In this document: positions 55,568 through 64,000 of the stretch, piece after piece
Numbering within the stretch: the first letter of the stretch is position 1
Layout of the letters: the number at the start of each line of letters is the position of its first letter
NCBI GenBank assembly: GCA_036881905.1
Contig: JBAJNN010000002.1
Coordinates: 1 to 64,000 of the forward strand
Source: JBAJNN01 sp036881905
Lineage (GTDB): Bacteria > Pseudomonadota > Alphaproteobacteria > Rhizobiales > Im1
Length of the DNA stretch: 64,000 nt
Direction of reading: 5' to 3'
Translations under genes and position numbers: made by a program
Notes under the pieces: generated by a model
Told to the model about the DNA's origin: nothing
The model's input: the letters and a program-made list of their open reading frames with translations, nothing else
Database searches by the model: none

Positions 55568-57099
55568 TGGATATCCGTCCCGCGGAAATTTCCGCTATTC
55601 TCAAGGACAAGATCAGAAATTTCGACGCCAAAGCGGAAGTCTGCGAGGTCGGTCGGGTTCTTTCCGTCGGTGACGGCATTGCCCGCGCCCATGGTCTCGA
55701 CGATGTCAAGATGGGCGAAATGGTCGAATTTTCCAGCAGCGTGCGCGGTATGGCGCTCAATCTCGAACCCGACAATATCGGGATCGTGATTTTCGGGTCG
55801 GATCGAGCCATTCGCGAAGGCGATATCGTCAAGCGAACCGGCAGCATCGTCGAGGTACCGGTCGGCAAGGAACTTCTCGGCCGCGTCGTCGATGCTCTCG
55901 GCAATCCGATAGACGGTAAGGGGCCGATCAAGGCGGGGCAAAAAAGCCGCGTCGATGTCAAAGCCCCCGGTATTTTGCCGCGCAAATCGGTGCATGAGCC
56001 GATGCAGACCGGTTTGAAGGCCGTGGACGCCCTGATCCCGATCGGCAGAGGCCAACGCGAACTCATTATCGGCGATCGCCAAACCGGCAAGACCGCCATT
56101 ATTCTCGACACTATTCTCAATCAGAAAACCGTGAATGAGGGCGCGGATGAGAGCGAGAAACTCTATTGCGTTTATGTGGCCTGCGGTCAGAAACGGTCCA
56201 GCGTCGCTCAATTCGTCAAGGTTTTGGAGGAAAACGGCGCTCTCGATTATTCGATCGTGGTGGCGGCGACGGCCTCCGAATCGGCGCCGATGCAATATCT
56301 CGCACCCTATGCCGGCTGTGCGATCGCGGAATATTTCCGCGATAACGGCATGCACGCCCTGATCGGCTATGACGACCTGTCCAGACAGGCGGTGGCTTAC
56401 CGCCAGATGTCTTTGCTTCTGCGCCGCCCGCCAGGGCGCGAGGCATTCCCGGGCGATGTGTTCTACCTCCATTCGCGCCTTCTCGAACGCGCGGCCAAGC
56501 TCAATGACGATCATGGCGGCGGGTCGCTGACGGCGCTGCCCGTTGTCGAAACCCAGGCCAACGATGTCTCGGCCTATATCCCGACCAATGTCATTTCGAT
56601 TACCGATGGCCAGATTTTTCTTGAAACCGATCTGTTTTATCAAGGCGTCCGCCCGGCGGTGAATGTCGGCCTGTCGGTGTCGCGCGTGGGGTCTTCGGCG
56701 CAGATTAAGGCGATGAAGCAGGTCGCCGGGAAGATTAAGGGCGATCTCGCCCAATATCGCGAGATGGCGGCATTTGCTCAATTCGGCTCCGATCTTGACG
56801 CCGCCACCCAGCGTCTGCTCAATCGCGGGGCGCGGCTAACCGAGCTTCTGAAACAGGGGCAATTCCAGCCCTTGGCGATTGAAGAGCAGGTGGTGGTCAT
56901 TTATGCCGGCGTCAACGGGTATCTCGACGAGCTGGAGCGTTCGGCGGTGGCGCGGTTCGAGGAGGGTTTCCTGCGCCATATGCGCGACAAACATGGCGAT
57001 ATTCTCGACTTGATCCGCGGCGATAAGCAAATCTCCGACCAGACATTCGCCAGGCTCAAGACGGCGACCGAGAGTTTCACTAGGACCTTTGCCGCATAA
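55567..57099 (+). CDS. atpA: ATP synthase subunit alpha
   Basis: A 510-residue non-catalytic F1 subunit of normal length. It starts MDIRPAEISAILKDKIRNFD. The P-loop is GDRQTGKTAI, and SAYIPTNVISITDGQIFLET and RPAVNVGLSVSRVGSSAQIK are family signatures. It forms the alpha3-beta3 ring with AtpD. Confidence 0.97.
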   Translation: MDIRPAEISAILKDKIRNFDAKAEVCEVGRVLSVGDGIARAHGLDDVKMGEMVEFSSSVRGMALNLEPDNIGIVIFGSDRAIREGDIVKRTGSIVEVPVGKELLGRVVDALGNPIDGKGPIKAGQKSRVDVKAPGILPRKSVHEPMQTGLKAVDALIPIGRGQRELIIGDRQTGKTAIILDTILNQKTVNEGADESEKLYCVYVACGQKRSSVAQFVKVLEENGALDYSIVVAATASESAPMQYLAPYAGCAIAEYFRDNGMHALIGYDDLSRQAVAYRQMSLLLRRPPGREAFPGDVFYLHSRLLERAAKLNDDHGGGSLTALPVVETQANDVSAYIPTNVISITDGQIFLETDLFYQGVRPAVNVGLSVSRVGSSAQIKAMKQVAGKIKGDLAQYREMAAFAQFGSDLDAATQRLLNRGARLTELLKQGQFQPLAIEEQVVVIYAGVNGYLDELERSAVARFEEGFLRHMRDKHGDILDLIRGDKQISDQTFARLKTATESFTRTFAA

Positions 57100-57157
57100 T
57101 GAAGGACGGCCCGCTTTTTGCAGGTTTCGGTTTGAAGATATAAGGAAGCGGCCCGCG

Positions 57158-58063
57158 ATGCCGAGCCTCAAAGATCTCAAAAGTCGTATATCGAGCGTTC
57201 GTGCGACGAAAAAGATTACCCGAGCCATGCAGATGGTGGCCGCCGCCAAGCTGCGTCGCGCTCAAGAAGCGGCCGAGTCGGCAAGGCCCTATGCCCAGCG
57301 CATGGACCTGATGATCGCTAATTTGGCCCATGGTCTGATGGAGGGCGAGCAGGCCCCAAGGCTTCTGACCGGCTCCGGCGGGGATGACACTCACCTTCTT
57401 GTGGTGGTCACCGCCGATCGTGGTTTATGCGGCACCTTTAACGGCAATATCGCCAAATATGCCCGCGACCGGGCGTCGGGCCTTATCGCTCAGGGTAAGA
57501 GCGTCAAATTCATCTGTGTCGGGCGCAAGGGCCATGATGTGCTGAAACGGCTGTTCCCGGGTCAAATCGTCAAGCTGTTCGAATGCCGCGCGCGCCAAGG
57601 CGGCTTCCCACTCGCCCATGATATCGGCCGCTATATCCTGGAGATGTTCAAGGACGGACACTTCGATGTCTGCACCTTGTTTCACGCGCATTTCGAGAGT
57701 GTCGTCAGCCAGAAGCCGACGGCCCTTCAGCTTATTCCGGCCCGGATGCGTGAGAATGGTCGGGAATTGGACAATGCCGAGAATTGGGTCGATGCGAATC
57801 GCGGTGGTGCGGTGTGCGAATATGAGCCGGAGCAGAGTGAGATTTTGGAAGAGCTTTTGCCGCGCAATATTCCGGTGCAAATCTTTCGCGCTATGTTGGA
57901 GAATGCCGCTGGCGAGCAGGGTGCCCGCATGAGCGCGATGGATAGCGCGACCCGCAATGCCGGCGACATGATCGACCGGTTGACCTTGCGCTACAATTCC
58001 ACCCGCCAGGCTATGATTACCAGTGAATTGATTGAGATTATCTCGGGAGCGGAATCGCTTTGA
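57158..58063 (+). CDS. atpG: ATP synthase subunit gamma
   Basis: A 301-residue central-stalk subunit. It starts MPSLKDLKSRISSVRATKKI at ATG 57158, with AAGGAAG upstream. Other signatures are TRAMQMVAAAKLRRAQ, VTADRGLCGTFNGNI and the C-terminal LRYNSTRQAMITSELIEIIS. Rotation of gamma drives ATP synthesis. Confidence 0.95.
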   Translation: MPSLKDLKSRISSVRATKKITRAMQMVAAAKLRRAQEAAESARPYAQRMDLMIANLAHGLMEGEQAPRLLTGSGGDDTHLLVVVTADRGLCGTFNGNIAKYARDRASGLIAQGKSVKFICVGRKGHDVLKRLFPGQIVKLFECRARQGGFPLAHDIGRYILEMFKDGHFDVCTLFHAHFESVVSQKPTALQLIPARMRENGRELDNAENWVDANRGGAVCEYEPEQSEILEELLPRNIPVQIFRAMLENAAGEQGARMSAMDSATRNAGDMIDRLTLRYNSTRQAMITSELIEIISGAESL

Positions 58064-58170
58064 TGCAAGATTTGAAAGGCCGTGCCCGCTCTCTGCGTGG
58101 GACGGTATGAGTGGCGTTTAATGAATCCGGTATCGTGAAACCGGCAGATGAGCATAATTGAGGATGAGCA

Positions 58171-59634
58171 ATGATGGCGACGAAAGAGGCCGAAGAGACG
58201 GTAAAAAGCATGAAGGATAAACCCGCGGGGCGGGTCAGGCAGGTTATGGGCGCTGTCGTCGATGTGCATTTTGAAGGCCAACTGCCGAGTATCCATAACG
58301 CCCTTGAGACCGATAATGAGGGCAATCGCCTAGTCTTGGAAGTGGCCCAGCATCTTGGCGAAAACACCGTACGCACCATTGCCATGGATGCCACCGAAGG
58401 GCTGGTTCGCGGTCAGGAGGTCGCCGATACCGGTCAGCCCATCGCCGTGCCCGTCGGCGAGGGAACGCTCGGCCGCATCATGAATGTAATCGGCCAGCCT
58501 GTGGACGAGGCCGGCGAGATTACCCATGATGAGATGCGCCCAATCCACCAGCTGGCTCCGTCATTCGTCGAGCAATCCACCGAGGCGGAAATTCTGGTGA
58601 CCGGAATCAAGGTCGTCGATCTCTTAGCCCCTTACGCCAAAGGCGGAAAAATCGGGTTGTTCGGCGGCGCCGGCGTGGGCAAGACCGTGCTGATTCAGGA
58701 ATTGATCAACAATATCGCCAAGGCCCATGGCGGCTATTCGGTGTTTGCCGGGGTCGGCGAGCGTACCCGCGAGGGTAATGACCTTTATTGGGAAATGATC
58801 GAATCCGGCGTCAACAAGAAAGGTGGCGGCGAGGGGTCGAAATGTTCCTTGGTCTACGGTCAGATGAACGAACCACCCGGCGCGCGGGCGCGCGTCGCGC
58901 TGAGCGGCCTCACGGTCGCCGAATATTTTCGCGATCGGGGGCAGGATGTGTTGTTCTTCGTTGACAATATCTTCCGCTTCACCCAGGCCGGCTCCGAAGT
59001 GTCGGCCTTGCTTGGCCGCATCCCGTCGGCGGTGGGCTATCAGCCGACGCTTGCAACCGATATGGGCGCGCTTCAGGAGCGAATCACCACCACGACCAAG
59101 GGGTCGATTACCTCGGTGCAGGCCATTTACGTTCCCGCCGATGATTTGACCGATCCGGCGCCGGCAACCTCTTTCGCCCATCTCGATGCGACGACGGTGC
59201 TCAATCGCGCCATTTCGGAAAAAGGGATTTATCCCGCCGTCGATCCCTTGGATTCGACCTCGCGGATGCTTGATCCCCATATTCTTAGCGAGGAGCATTA
59301 CACCGTCGCCCGTCAGGTGCAGGAAATTCTGCAGCGCTATAAGGCTCTTCAGGACATTATCGCCATTCTCGGCATGGATGAACTGTCGGAGGAAGATAAG
59401 CTAGCGGTGACACGCGCGCGCAAGATCGAGCGTTTTTTATCGCAGCCATTCCATGTCGCGGAAGTCTTTACCGGAACGCCTGGGAAATTTGTTGAGCTGG
59501 CCGATACCATCAAGAGCTTCAAGGGGCTGTGCGAGGGCAAATACGACCATCTGCCGGAATCGGCATTCTATATGGTCGGTTCCATCGAAGAGGCGGTGGA
59601 CAAGGCGAAGACAATCGCCGCCGAGGCGGCTTAA
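58171..59634 (+). CDS. atpD: ATP synthase subunit beta
   Basis: A 487-residue catalytic F1 subunit. The P-loop is GGAGVGKTVLIQEL, the catalytic Glu is in GERTREGNDLYWEM, the DELSEEDK segment is near the C-terminus, and the RVALSGLTVAEYFRD region is also present. A charged leader of about 20 residues precedes the beta-barrel (GRVRQVMGAVVDVHFEGQLP). It follows atpG by 107 bases. Confidence 0.97.
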   Translation: MMATKEAEETVKSMKDKPAGRVRQVMGAVVDVHFEGQLPSIHNALETDNEGNRLVLEVAQHLGENTVRTIAMDATEGLVRGQEVADTGQPIAVPVGEGTLGRIMNVIGQPVDEAGEITHDEMRPIHQLAPSFVEQSTEAEILVTGIKVVDLLAPYAKGGKIGLFGGAGVGKTVLIQELINNIAKAHGGYSVFAGVGERTREGNDLYWEMIESGVNKKGGGEGSKCSLVYGQMNEPPGARARVALSGLTVAEYFRDRGQDVLFFVDNIFRFTQAGSEVSALLGRIPSAVGYQPTLATDMGALQERITTTTKGSITSVQAIYVPADDLTDPAPATSFAHLDATTVLNRAISEKGIYPAVDPLDSTSRMLDPHILSEEHYTVARQVQEILQRYKALQDIIAILGMDELSEEDKLAVTRARKIERFLSQPFHVAEVFTGTPGKFVELADTIKSFKGLCEGKYDHLPESAFYMVGSIEEAVDKAKTIAAEAA

Positions 59635-59673
59635 GCGGTTTGTGACAGGGGGTGTTCAGGAGGCTTTGAGGCG

Positions 59674-60084
59674 ATGGCGGAGGCTGTAAATCTCGAACTG
59701 GTCTCACCGGAACGTTTGCTCATCGGCGAGGCTGTGGAGCAGGTGACGATTCCCGGCGGCGAAGGCGATTATACCGTCCTTGCCGGTCATGCCCCCGTCG
59801 TTTCGACGGTTAGGCCGGGCACCATGACCATATATCGCCATGACGGGCAAGTCGAGCGGATTTATGTCCGTGGCGGCTTCGCTCAAGTCACCGCGGATGC
59901 GCTGATCGTTCTGGCCGAGGAAGCCATTCCCTTAAGCGAGCTCGATCGCGAAACGCTCGATCAGGAAATTCGCAACGCCGAGGAAGATGTCAGCGACGCC
60001 GCCGACGATGAAAGACGCCGCCGCGCCAAGGAAAGGTTCGATCATTTGCGCCAATTGCACATTGCGCTGGACTTGCCGGTATGA
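59674..60084 (+). CDS. atpC: ATP synthase subunit epsilon
   Basis: A 136-residue subunit with the N-terminal beta-sandwich (LELVSPERLLIGEAVEQVTI, GEGDYTVLAGHAPVVSTVRP) and a C-terminal helical arm. In alphaproteobacteria this arm has little inhibitory role, which zeta takes over. It is the last gene of atpHAGDC. Confidence 0.95.
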   Translation: MAEAVNLELVSPERLLIGEAVEQVTIPGGEGDYTVLAGHAPVVSTVRPGTMTIYRHDGQVERIYVRGGFAQVTADALIVLAEEAIPLSELDRETLDQEIRNAEEDVSDAADDERRRRAKERFDHLRQLHIALDLPV

Positions 60085-60178
60085 TAGCCTCCTTCCACGT
60101 TAGGTCGTTGGAAACAAGGGCCAAACCTTGGAGCTTCTTCGGGCTTGCGTATTTCAGGCGGGGAGAACCGGGGTAGTC

Positions 60179-60997
60179 ATGCGTTGGACGCTCGACAGGA
60201 TAAACTGGGACGCCTTTGACGCCGCGAAGGTCGATGCCGAGACGCTGAAGGCGGTCAAGGCGGCGTCTTTGGTGGAATTCAACGCGCCCGATTATGTGGG
60301 CTACCTCTCTAACGTCTTTCACGATGATGAGCGCGTTCAGGGCAATATCGAACAATGGGGTAAGGAAGAGGCGCAACACGGGCGGGCTTTGGCAGCCTGG
60401 GCCAAGCTGGCCGACCCTGAATTCGATTTCGATAAGGCTTTCACCCGTTTTCGTAAGATTCAGAATATCGATGTCGAGGCGGAAGAATCGATTCGTGGGT
60501 CCAAGGCTGGCGAGATGATTGCGCGTTGCGTGGTCGAGAGCGGAACCTCTTCTTTCTACACGGCGATCAAGGACCGGACCGATGAGCCGTGCCTCAAGCA
60601 GATCGTCACCTTCATGGCTGCCGACGAATTTGCCCATTACCGCTGTTTCTACGAGATTTACCAGAAATACGAACATGAATTGCCGGGCCGCTGGGGGCGG
60701 CTTAGGGTTGCGTTGAGCCGGGTCAATGAGGCTGACGACGATGAGCTGGCCGGCGCGTTTTATTGTGGCAATTACCCTGAAGGCAGCGATGTTGCCTATG
60801 ATCGTAAGACCTTCGCTGCCGCCTATCAGAAACGGGCTTTAGGCATTTATCGCCGCCAGCATGTCAATCGGTTGATTTCCATGGTTGCCAAGGCTGGCGG
60901 CATGAACCCCCATGGCCGCCCGGTCAGGACAGTTCAGTGGCTGGCATGGCACTATATGAAAAGACAGCAGAAAAGACTGGCCAAAACGCCGATATGA
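60179..60997 (+). CDS. Diiron ferritin-like / acyl-ACP desaturase-like protein
   Basis: A 272-residue four-helix-bundle protein. The diiron ligands are visible: Glu33 (SLVEFNAPDYV), Glu64 and His67 (KEEAQHGRAL), Glu120 (CVVESGTSSFY) and Glu150 and His153 (AADEFAHYR). This Glu, ExxH, Glu, ExxH pattern is that of ferritin-like oxidases and acyl-ACP desaturases. The start ATG 60179 follows GGGAGAACC. It lies 94 bases after atpC and may be co-transcribed. The true substrate is unknown; fatty-acid desaturation is only one possibility. Confidence 0.8.
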   Translation: MRWTLDRINWDAFDAAKVDAETLKAVKAASLVEFNAPDYVGYLSNVFHDDERVQGNIEQWGKEEAQHGRALAAWAKLADPEFDFDKAFTRFRKIQNIDVEAEESIRGSKAGEMIARCVVESGTSSFYTAIKDRTDEPCLKQIVTFMAADEFAHYRCFYEIYQKYEHELPGRWGRLRVALSRVNEADDDELAGAFYCGNYPEGSDVAYDRKTFAAAYQKRALGIYRRQHVNRLISMVAKAGGMNPHGRPVRTVQWLAWHYMKRQQKRLAKTPI

Positions 60998-61346
60998 CGG
61001 CGGTTTCCCTCAAGAAAATCCGCAGGGGTCCGAAGGGTGGCGGGCAGGCGGAGCCTTGGCGCCGCGACCTTTTGCCCGGCCCCTTGTTTTCCGAAAATGC
61101 CTTGGCTGCATGCAAAAGCGACGGCCTTGCTTTCCAACCCTCCTTTCGCTTTCCGAGCGGTATCCGGATTAAATGACGCCCAAAACGGGCCGATGCCGGA
61201 TTTGTCGTATTTCATTAAAACGCCACACAATCGCAAATAAACCGTCACGCTAAACGCCCAACGTAAACGGCGTGGCAGAGTCGCCTGCCCATCCGACAGG
61301 TTTGAATTTTCTGCATATGTTCAGCTTAGATTGAGGATTGCATATC
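60998..61346. other. Intergenic region before the phytase-like gene
   Basis: About 350 bases with no supported gene. CGCCAC near 61221 and GTGGCG-like bases near 61270 could pair as a long hairpin but lack a T tract. The promoter of the secreted protein should lie close to 61347. Confidence 0.45.
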
Positions 61347-62648
61347 ATGAAACCAAGGATTTCGGTCGGCGCCGCGAGCATCGCGGTTACGCTTCTCGCC
61401 AATTACGCCATGGCCGGCGAGGTCAGGGTTTTCCAGACCACAGATCCACTCGACACCTTGTCGCGCGTCATGATGAAAGGCGGCGGGATGCGAGAACTGA
61501 CCATCGGTCTGGGCTCTGGCGCCTATCGCCGTCCGGGCGATCCGGCGAACATGTTTTATGCCGTTTCCGACCGCGGTCCGAACTTTACCTGCAAAGACGT
61601 CGGCACCGTGCTTGGCGTTTCGTCCGATGTGGTTTGCAAAGGCCGGAAGGCCCGTATTTACCTGACGCCGGACTACTCACCGTCAATCTATACCATTGTC
61701 TTGAATGACGATGGCGGTTTTAGCATCGGCGATGTTGTAGTCATTAAAGACCGCAATGGCGTTCCGCTGACCGGCCTGCCAAACAGGCTTACCATTGCCA
61801 AAACCGAGAACCCGATCGATGCTCATGGTAACGCGCTTGAACAGTCGGTCTCCGCGATCGATTCCGAGGGGATTATTCGCCTGTCCGACGGTTCATATTG
61901 GATCGGCGAGGAAAACGGGCCGTCGATCCTGCATGTCGCGGCTGATGGTAGCGTTCACGAACGGATCGTTCCCGCCGGCTCGCAGAAGGACTTTGAAGGC
62001 GCTGCCTATAAGGTCAGTGGCGGTTTGCCGGCCATCCTGGCGAGGCGTCGGATCAATCGTGGCATTGAATCCATGGCCATATCGCCGGATGAGAGCAAAC
62101 TGTATTTCATGGTTCAAAGTCCGCTCACCAATCCGGATGCCGAGACCTACAAGAAGGCCAGGAACACCCGTTTGTTCGTTTATGATCGCGAAGCGGGCAA
62201 GCTCGTCGGCGAATATATCTATCAACTCGACGATCCGCGGACTTTCCGCAACGATCCATCGAACAAACAGAATGCTCCACGTGTTTCCGAGGTTCTGGCC
62301 CTGGGCGACGACCGCCTTTTGGTCTTGGAACGGACCAACAAGACCACCAAGCTCTATGAGGTTACCCTGGACGACGCATCCGACATTCTAGCGACTCGTT
62401 GGGATGACATGTCCACCAGCCCGTCGCTCGAACAACATAATGACCTCTTTACCGTCGGGCTGGCCGCCATTTCAAAAACCCTGCGTTTCGACAGCGCCGA
62501 CTACCCGGAAGCGCCGAATAAACTCGAAGGTCTCGCCATCATGGGCGATGGCTCTCTTGCCATGATCAACGACAATGATTTCGGTATCAAGGGCGATTCG
62601 ACCAAAATTGTCGTGATCGATGGGTTGGTGAAGGCCGACGCATACTGA
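61347..62648 (+). CDS. Secreted esterase-like/phytase-like protein
   Basis: A 433-residue exported protein. The signal peptide runs to Ala23 (NYAMA before GEVRVF). The remainder matches the phytase-like (esterase-like, PF13449 type) beta-propeller: FYAVSDRGPNFTCKD, ADGSVHERIVPAG, FEGAAY, NRGIESMAISPDESKLYFMV, DDRLLVLERTN, and the C-terminal EGLAIMGDGSLAMINDNDFG. Such proteins are periplasmic or extracellular. The substrate, possibly a phosphoester, is not known. I chose ATG 61347 because it gives a typical signal peptide. Confidence 0.82.
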   Translation: MKPRISVGAASIAVTLLANYAMAGEVRVFQTTDPLDTLSRVMMKGGGMRELTIGLGSGAYRRPGDPANMFYAVSDRGPNFTCKDVGTVLGVSSDVVCKGRKARIYLTPDYSPSIYTIVLNDDGGFSIGDVVVIKDRNGVPLTGLPNRLTIAKTENPIDAHGNALEQSVSAIDSEGIIRLSDGSYWIGEENGPSILHVAADGSVHERIVPAGSQKDFEGAAYKVSGGLPAILARRRINRGIESMAISPDESKLYFMVQSPLTNPDAETYKKARNTRLFVYDREAGKLVGEYIYQLDDPRTFRNDPSNKQNAPRVSEVLALGDDRLLVLERTNKTTKLYEVTLDDASDILATRWDDMSTSPSLEQHNDLFTVGLAAISKTLRFDSADYPEAPNKLEGLAIMGDGSLAMINDNDFGIKGDSTKIVVIDGLVKADAY

Positions 62649-62978
62649 CCGGCCGATAGTGGTCATGCCGTTCTTACCGCCGATGCAGCATAACCATCGG
62701 ACATGGCTTCGATGAATGATGTATGGGCCGCTTTGGCGGCTGATCGGGCCAAGAAGCGCAGTCTTGCTTGCCCCGCAAAAGCTCCTCTTATTTCATTGAT
62801 TGAGCGCAATGGGCACTCTTGGCTTGCATTCATGGCCTGGTCCGGTTATGACCCGGTATCGTGAAATGACCTGAGTTGCTATTGGCCCGATGACGCATCG
62901 GCGGGGCTGGAGAGCCTCGCGGTTGCGTCGTGCGAAAGCGAGCGACGGGTGAGTGGACAACGAATGAGGAGTGATGCG
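62649..62978. other. Intergenic region with an unassigned 53-codon frame
   Basis: About 330 bases before rpmE. A frame at 62703-62864 could encode 53 residues beginning MASMNDVWAALAADRAKKRS, with a good Ala/Leu/Trp balance, but it has no clear ribosome site and no family I know. It might be a gene remnant. I see no terminator or regulatory site worth naming. Confidence 0.3.
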
Positions 62979-63200
62979 ATGAAACCCGATCTGCATCCCG
63001 ATTACCACATGATCGAGGTCGTCATGACCAATGGCGAGAGCTTTAAGACGCGCTCGACTTGGGGGCGGGAGGGCGACACGCTTCGGCTCGATGTCGATCC
63101 CCATACCCATCCGGCCTGGACTGGCGGCGGCCAGCATCTGGTCGATCGTGGCGGTCGCGTCAGTCGGTTCAAGAACAAATATGGCTTTCTCGGCGGTTAG
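62979..63200 (+). CDS. rpmE: 50S ribosomal protein L31
   Basis: A 73-residue L31 of the Cys-free (non-zinc) type: MKPDLHPDYHMIEVVMTNGE, RSTWGREGDTLRLDVDPHTH, PAWTGGGQHLVDRGGRVSRF. ATG 62979 has GAGGAG upstream. The stop TAG (63198-63200) is the first three bases of repeat copy D, so the repeat inserted at the end of the gene. The C-terminal KNKYGFLGG is close to family length. Confidence 0.95.
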   Translation: MKPDLHPDYHMIEVVMTNGESFKTRSTWGREGDTLRLDVDPHTHPAWTGGGQHLVDRGGRVSRFKNKYGFLGG

Positions 63201-63303
63201 AGCATAATCCGATCCGGAGAAGCGAGGTTGGATCAAGATTAGGCGGCCAAAATAAAGACTTTAAGAGCGCCGGTTTGATTCAATCGGATTGAACGGCACT
63301 CTA
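63198..63303 (+). repeat. Bipartite palindromic repeat, copy D (106 bp)
   Basis: It runs from TAGAGCATAATCCGATCCGG to GGCACTCTA. The first palindrome pairs GCATAATC-type arms around about 63201-63245, and the second is the GC-rich AGAGCGCCGG... arm with ...CGGCACTCT. It is the closest relative of copy C in its first half and of copies A and B in its second half. Its first TAG is the rpmE stop. Confidence 0.85.
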
Positions 63304-63424
63304 CCCAGATTCCGTGGCTCGCCTTTCCGGCGCTTTGCGAGGACGGGCGGGGGAGGAAAACCTCGGTCTGACGCCGCATAGCATGGCGAGTGGGGGCCTT
63401 AAGGCACACTGAGGCAATTTTGCC

Positions 63425-63994
63425 ATGATCATTCTTGTTGTTGGTCTCGTTCTTTTCTTGAGCGTCCATCTGATCGCGCTGACCCCGTGGCGCGAGACAT
63501 TGATCGCGCATCTGGGAGTGCGAGGCTATAAAGGGGCGGTTTCCGTCGTTTCTCTCGTCACGATTGCGATTATGGCGTGGGGCTTTGCTGCTATGCGCAC
63601 CGATCATCTGGCTGGGCGAATTGTTTACCAGCCTCCTGAATGGGCCAGACATGCAACTATGGGGCTTGTGTTTCTAGCCTTTATTCTGCTCGGTATTGCC
63701 CTCCACAAGGGCCGGTTGCGACTTTGGCTCAGAACCCCGCTGGCTATCGCCACGGTGCTTTGGGCGGGTGGGCATCTCTTGTCCAATGGCCGTTTGGGTG
63801 ACGTTGTCCTCTTTGGAGCCTTTTTTGTTTATGGGCTTTTCGATGGTATTGTGCGCCAGGCCAAAGGCCGAGTCGAGCCATTTACACCCAAACCCAGTCA
63901 TGATTATATTGCGCCGGTCGCCGGGGCTTTTATGTATGCGATCGTGCTTTTTCTGCATCCGTGGCTATTCGGCGTGGCGGTCATCGATTTTTAG
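63425..63994 (+). CDS. NnrU-family integral membrane protein
   Basis: A 189-residue membrane protein with about six hydrophobic segments. It starts MIILVVGLVLFLSVHLIALT and contains RGYKGAVSVVSLVTIAIMAW, HPWLFG and the conserved GHLLSNGRLGDVVLFGAFFV, typical of the NnrU domain. NnrU was first linked to nitrite and nitric-oxide metabolism, and plant relatives are 15-cis-zeta-carotene isomerases that use haem. The role here is unknown. It ends 6 bases before the window edge. Confidence 0.85.
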   Translation: MIILVVGLVLFLSVHLIALTPWRETLIAHLGVRGYKGAVSVVSLVTIAIMAWGFAAMRTDHLAGRIVYQPPEWARHATMGLVFLAFILLGIALHKGRLRLWLRTPLAIATVLWAGGHLLSNGRLGDVVLFGAFFVYGLFDGIVRQAKGRVEPFTPKPSHDYIAPVAGAFMYAIVLFLHPWLFGVAVIDF

Positions 63995-64000
63995 ACCATA

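Noticed and set aside
55312..56781. A 489-codon frame on the minus strand across atpH and atpA
   Set aside because: It is the antisense shadow of two certain genes, has no family signature, and arises from GC-rich codon structure.
1..63994. CRISPR arrays, tRNA or rRNA genes
   Set aside because: I found no regularly spaced short direct repeats. No cloverleaf with a 3' CCA or T-arm consensus (GGTTCGAATCC type) was seen in intergenic DNA; the GGTTCGATTC in repeat copy A is part of its palindrome and has no acceptor stem.

Overview
The window is chromosomal DNA from an alphaproteobacterium. Four gene neighbourhoods support this: the ispH-thrB-rnhA order, the rpsP-rimM-trmD-rplS-leuCD run, xerC divergent from priA, and an atpHAGDC operon with the F1 inhibitor zeta elsewhere. 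A GapR homologue and a petABC bc1 operon agree. A Rhodospirillales-like lineage is my guess, but the sequence does not fix the family. Most genes are ordinary housekeeping genes. Between them lie several decaying genes (a TRAP permease, an AGCS symporter, homoserine kinase, an SRPBCC protein and a JmjC-like cupin), one transposase remnant and four copies of a palindromic repeat. Together these suggest ongoing gene loss.

Layout. 1-6503: IS481 and TRAP remnants, a nitrilase-family amidase, lptE, xthA, ATPase zeta, an acyltransferase, a YdcF-like protein and ftsXE. 6504-10487: an AT-richer accessory island. It has a near-consensus promoter, a 29-residue peptide gene, a strong terminator, a broken cupin carrying a repeat insertion, a JmjC-type oxygenase and an MFS exporter. 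I read it as a partly eroded peptide-modification (RiPP-like) cassette, and it is the most novel part of the window. 10534-22430: htpG, trkH, alaS, recA, gyrB and recF, all on the minus strand. 22751-26587: an AGCS pseudogene, an MFS transporter and an ABC exporter. 26992-30724: hemF and petABC. 30792-36822 (minus strand): ffh, rpsP, rimM, trmD, rplS, leuC, leuD. 37150-41306: a cell-wall amidase and PBP1A. 41544-42971: a short BapA-like surface protein. 43238-46194: rnhA, dead thrB, dead SRPBCC gene, ispH. 46275-51454: a tandem glycine riboswitch, gcvT-gcvH-gcvPA-gcvPB, and gapR. 51476-54797: xerC and priA. 55007-60997: atpHAGDC and a diiron ferritin-like protein. 61347-63994: a phytase-like secreted protein, rpmE and an NnrU-family protein.

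Links between genes. Electrons pass from the bc1 complex (petABC) to a proton gradient used by atpHAGDC, and zeta can block reverse ATP hydrolysis. The glycine-sensing leader probably switches on the cleavage system when glycine is abundant. Loss of thrB implies that threonine is imported or that its synthesis is completed by an enzyme encoded elsewhere.

Two cross-cutting observations. First, all seven in-frame stops I found in otherwise recognisable decayed frames are UGA, several at apparent Trp positions. Second, the outer TAG of the repeat serves as the stop codon of rpmE, of trkH and of a 22-codon frame that opens the broken cupin. I found no tRNA, rRNA or CRISPR array.
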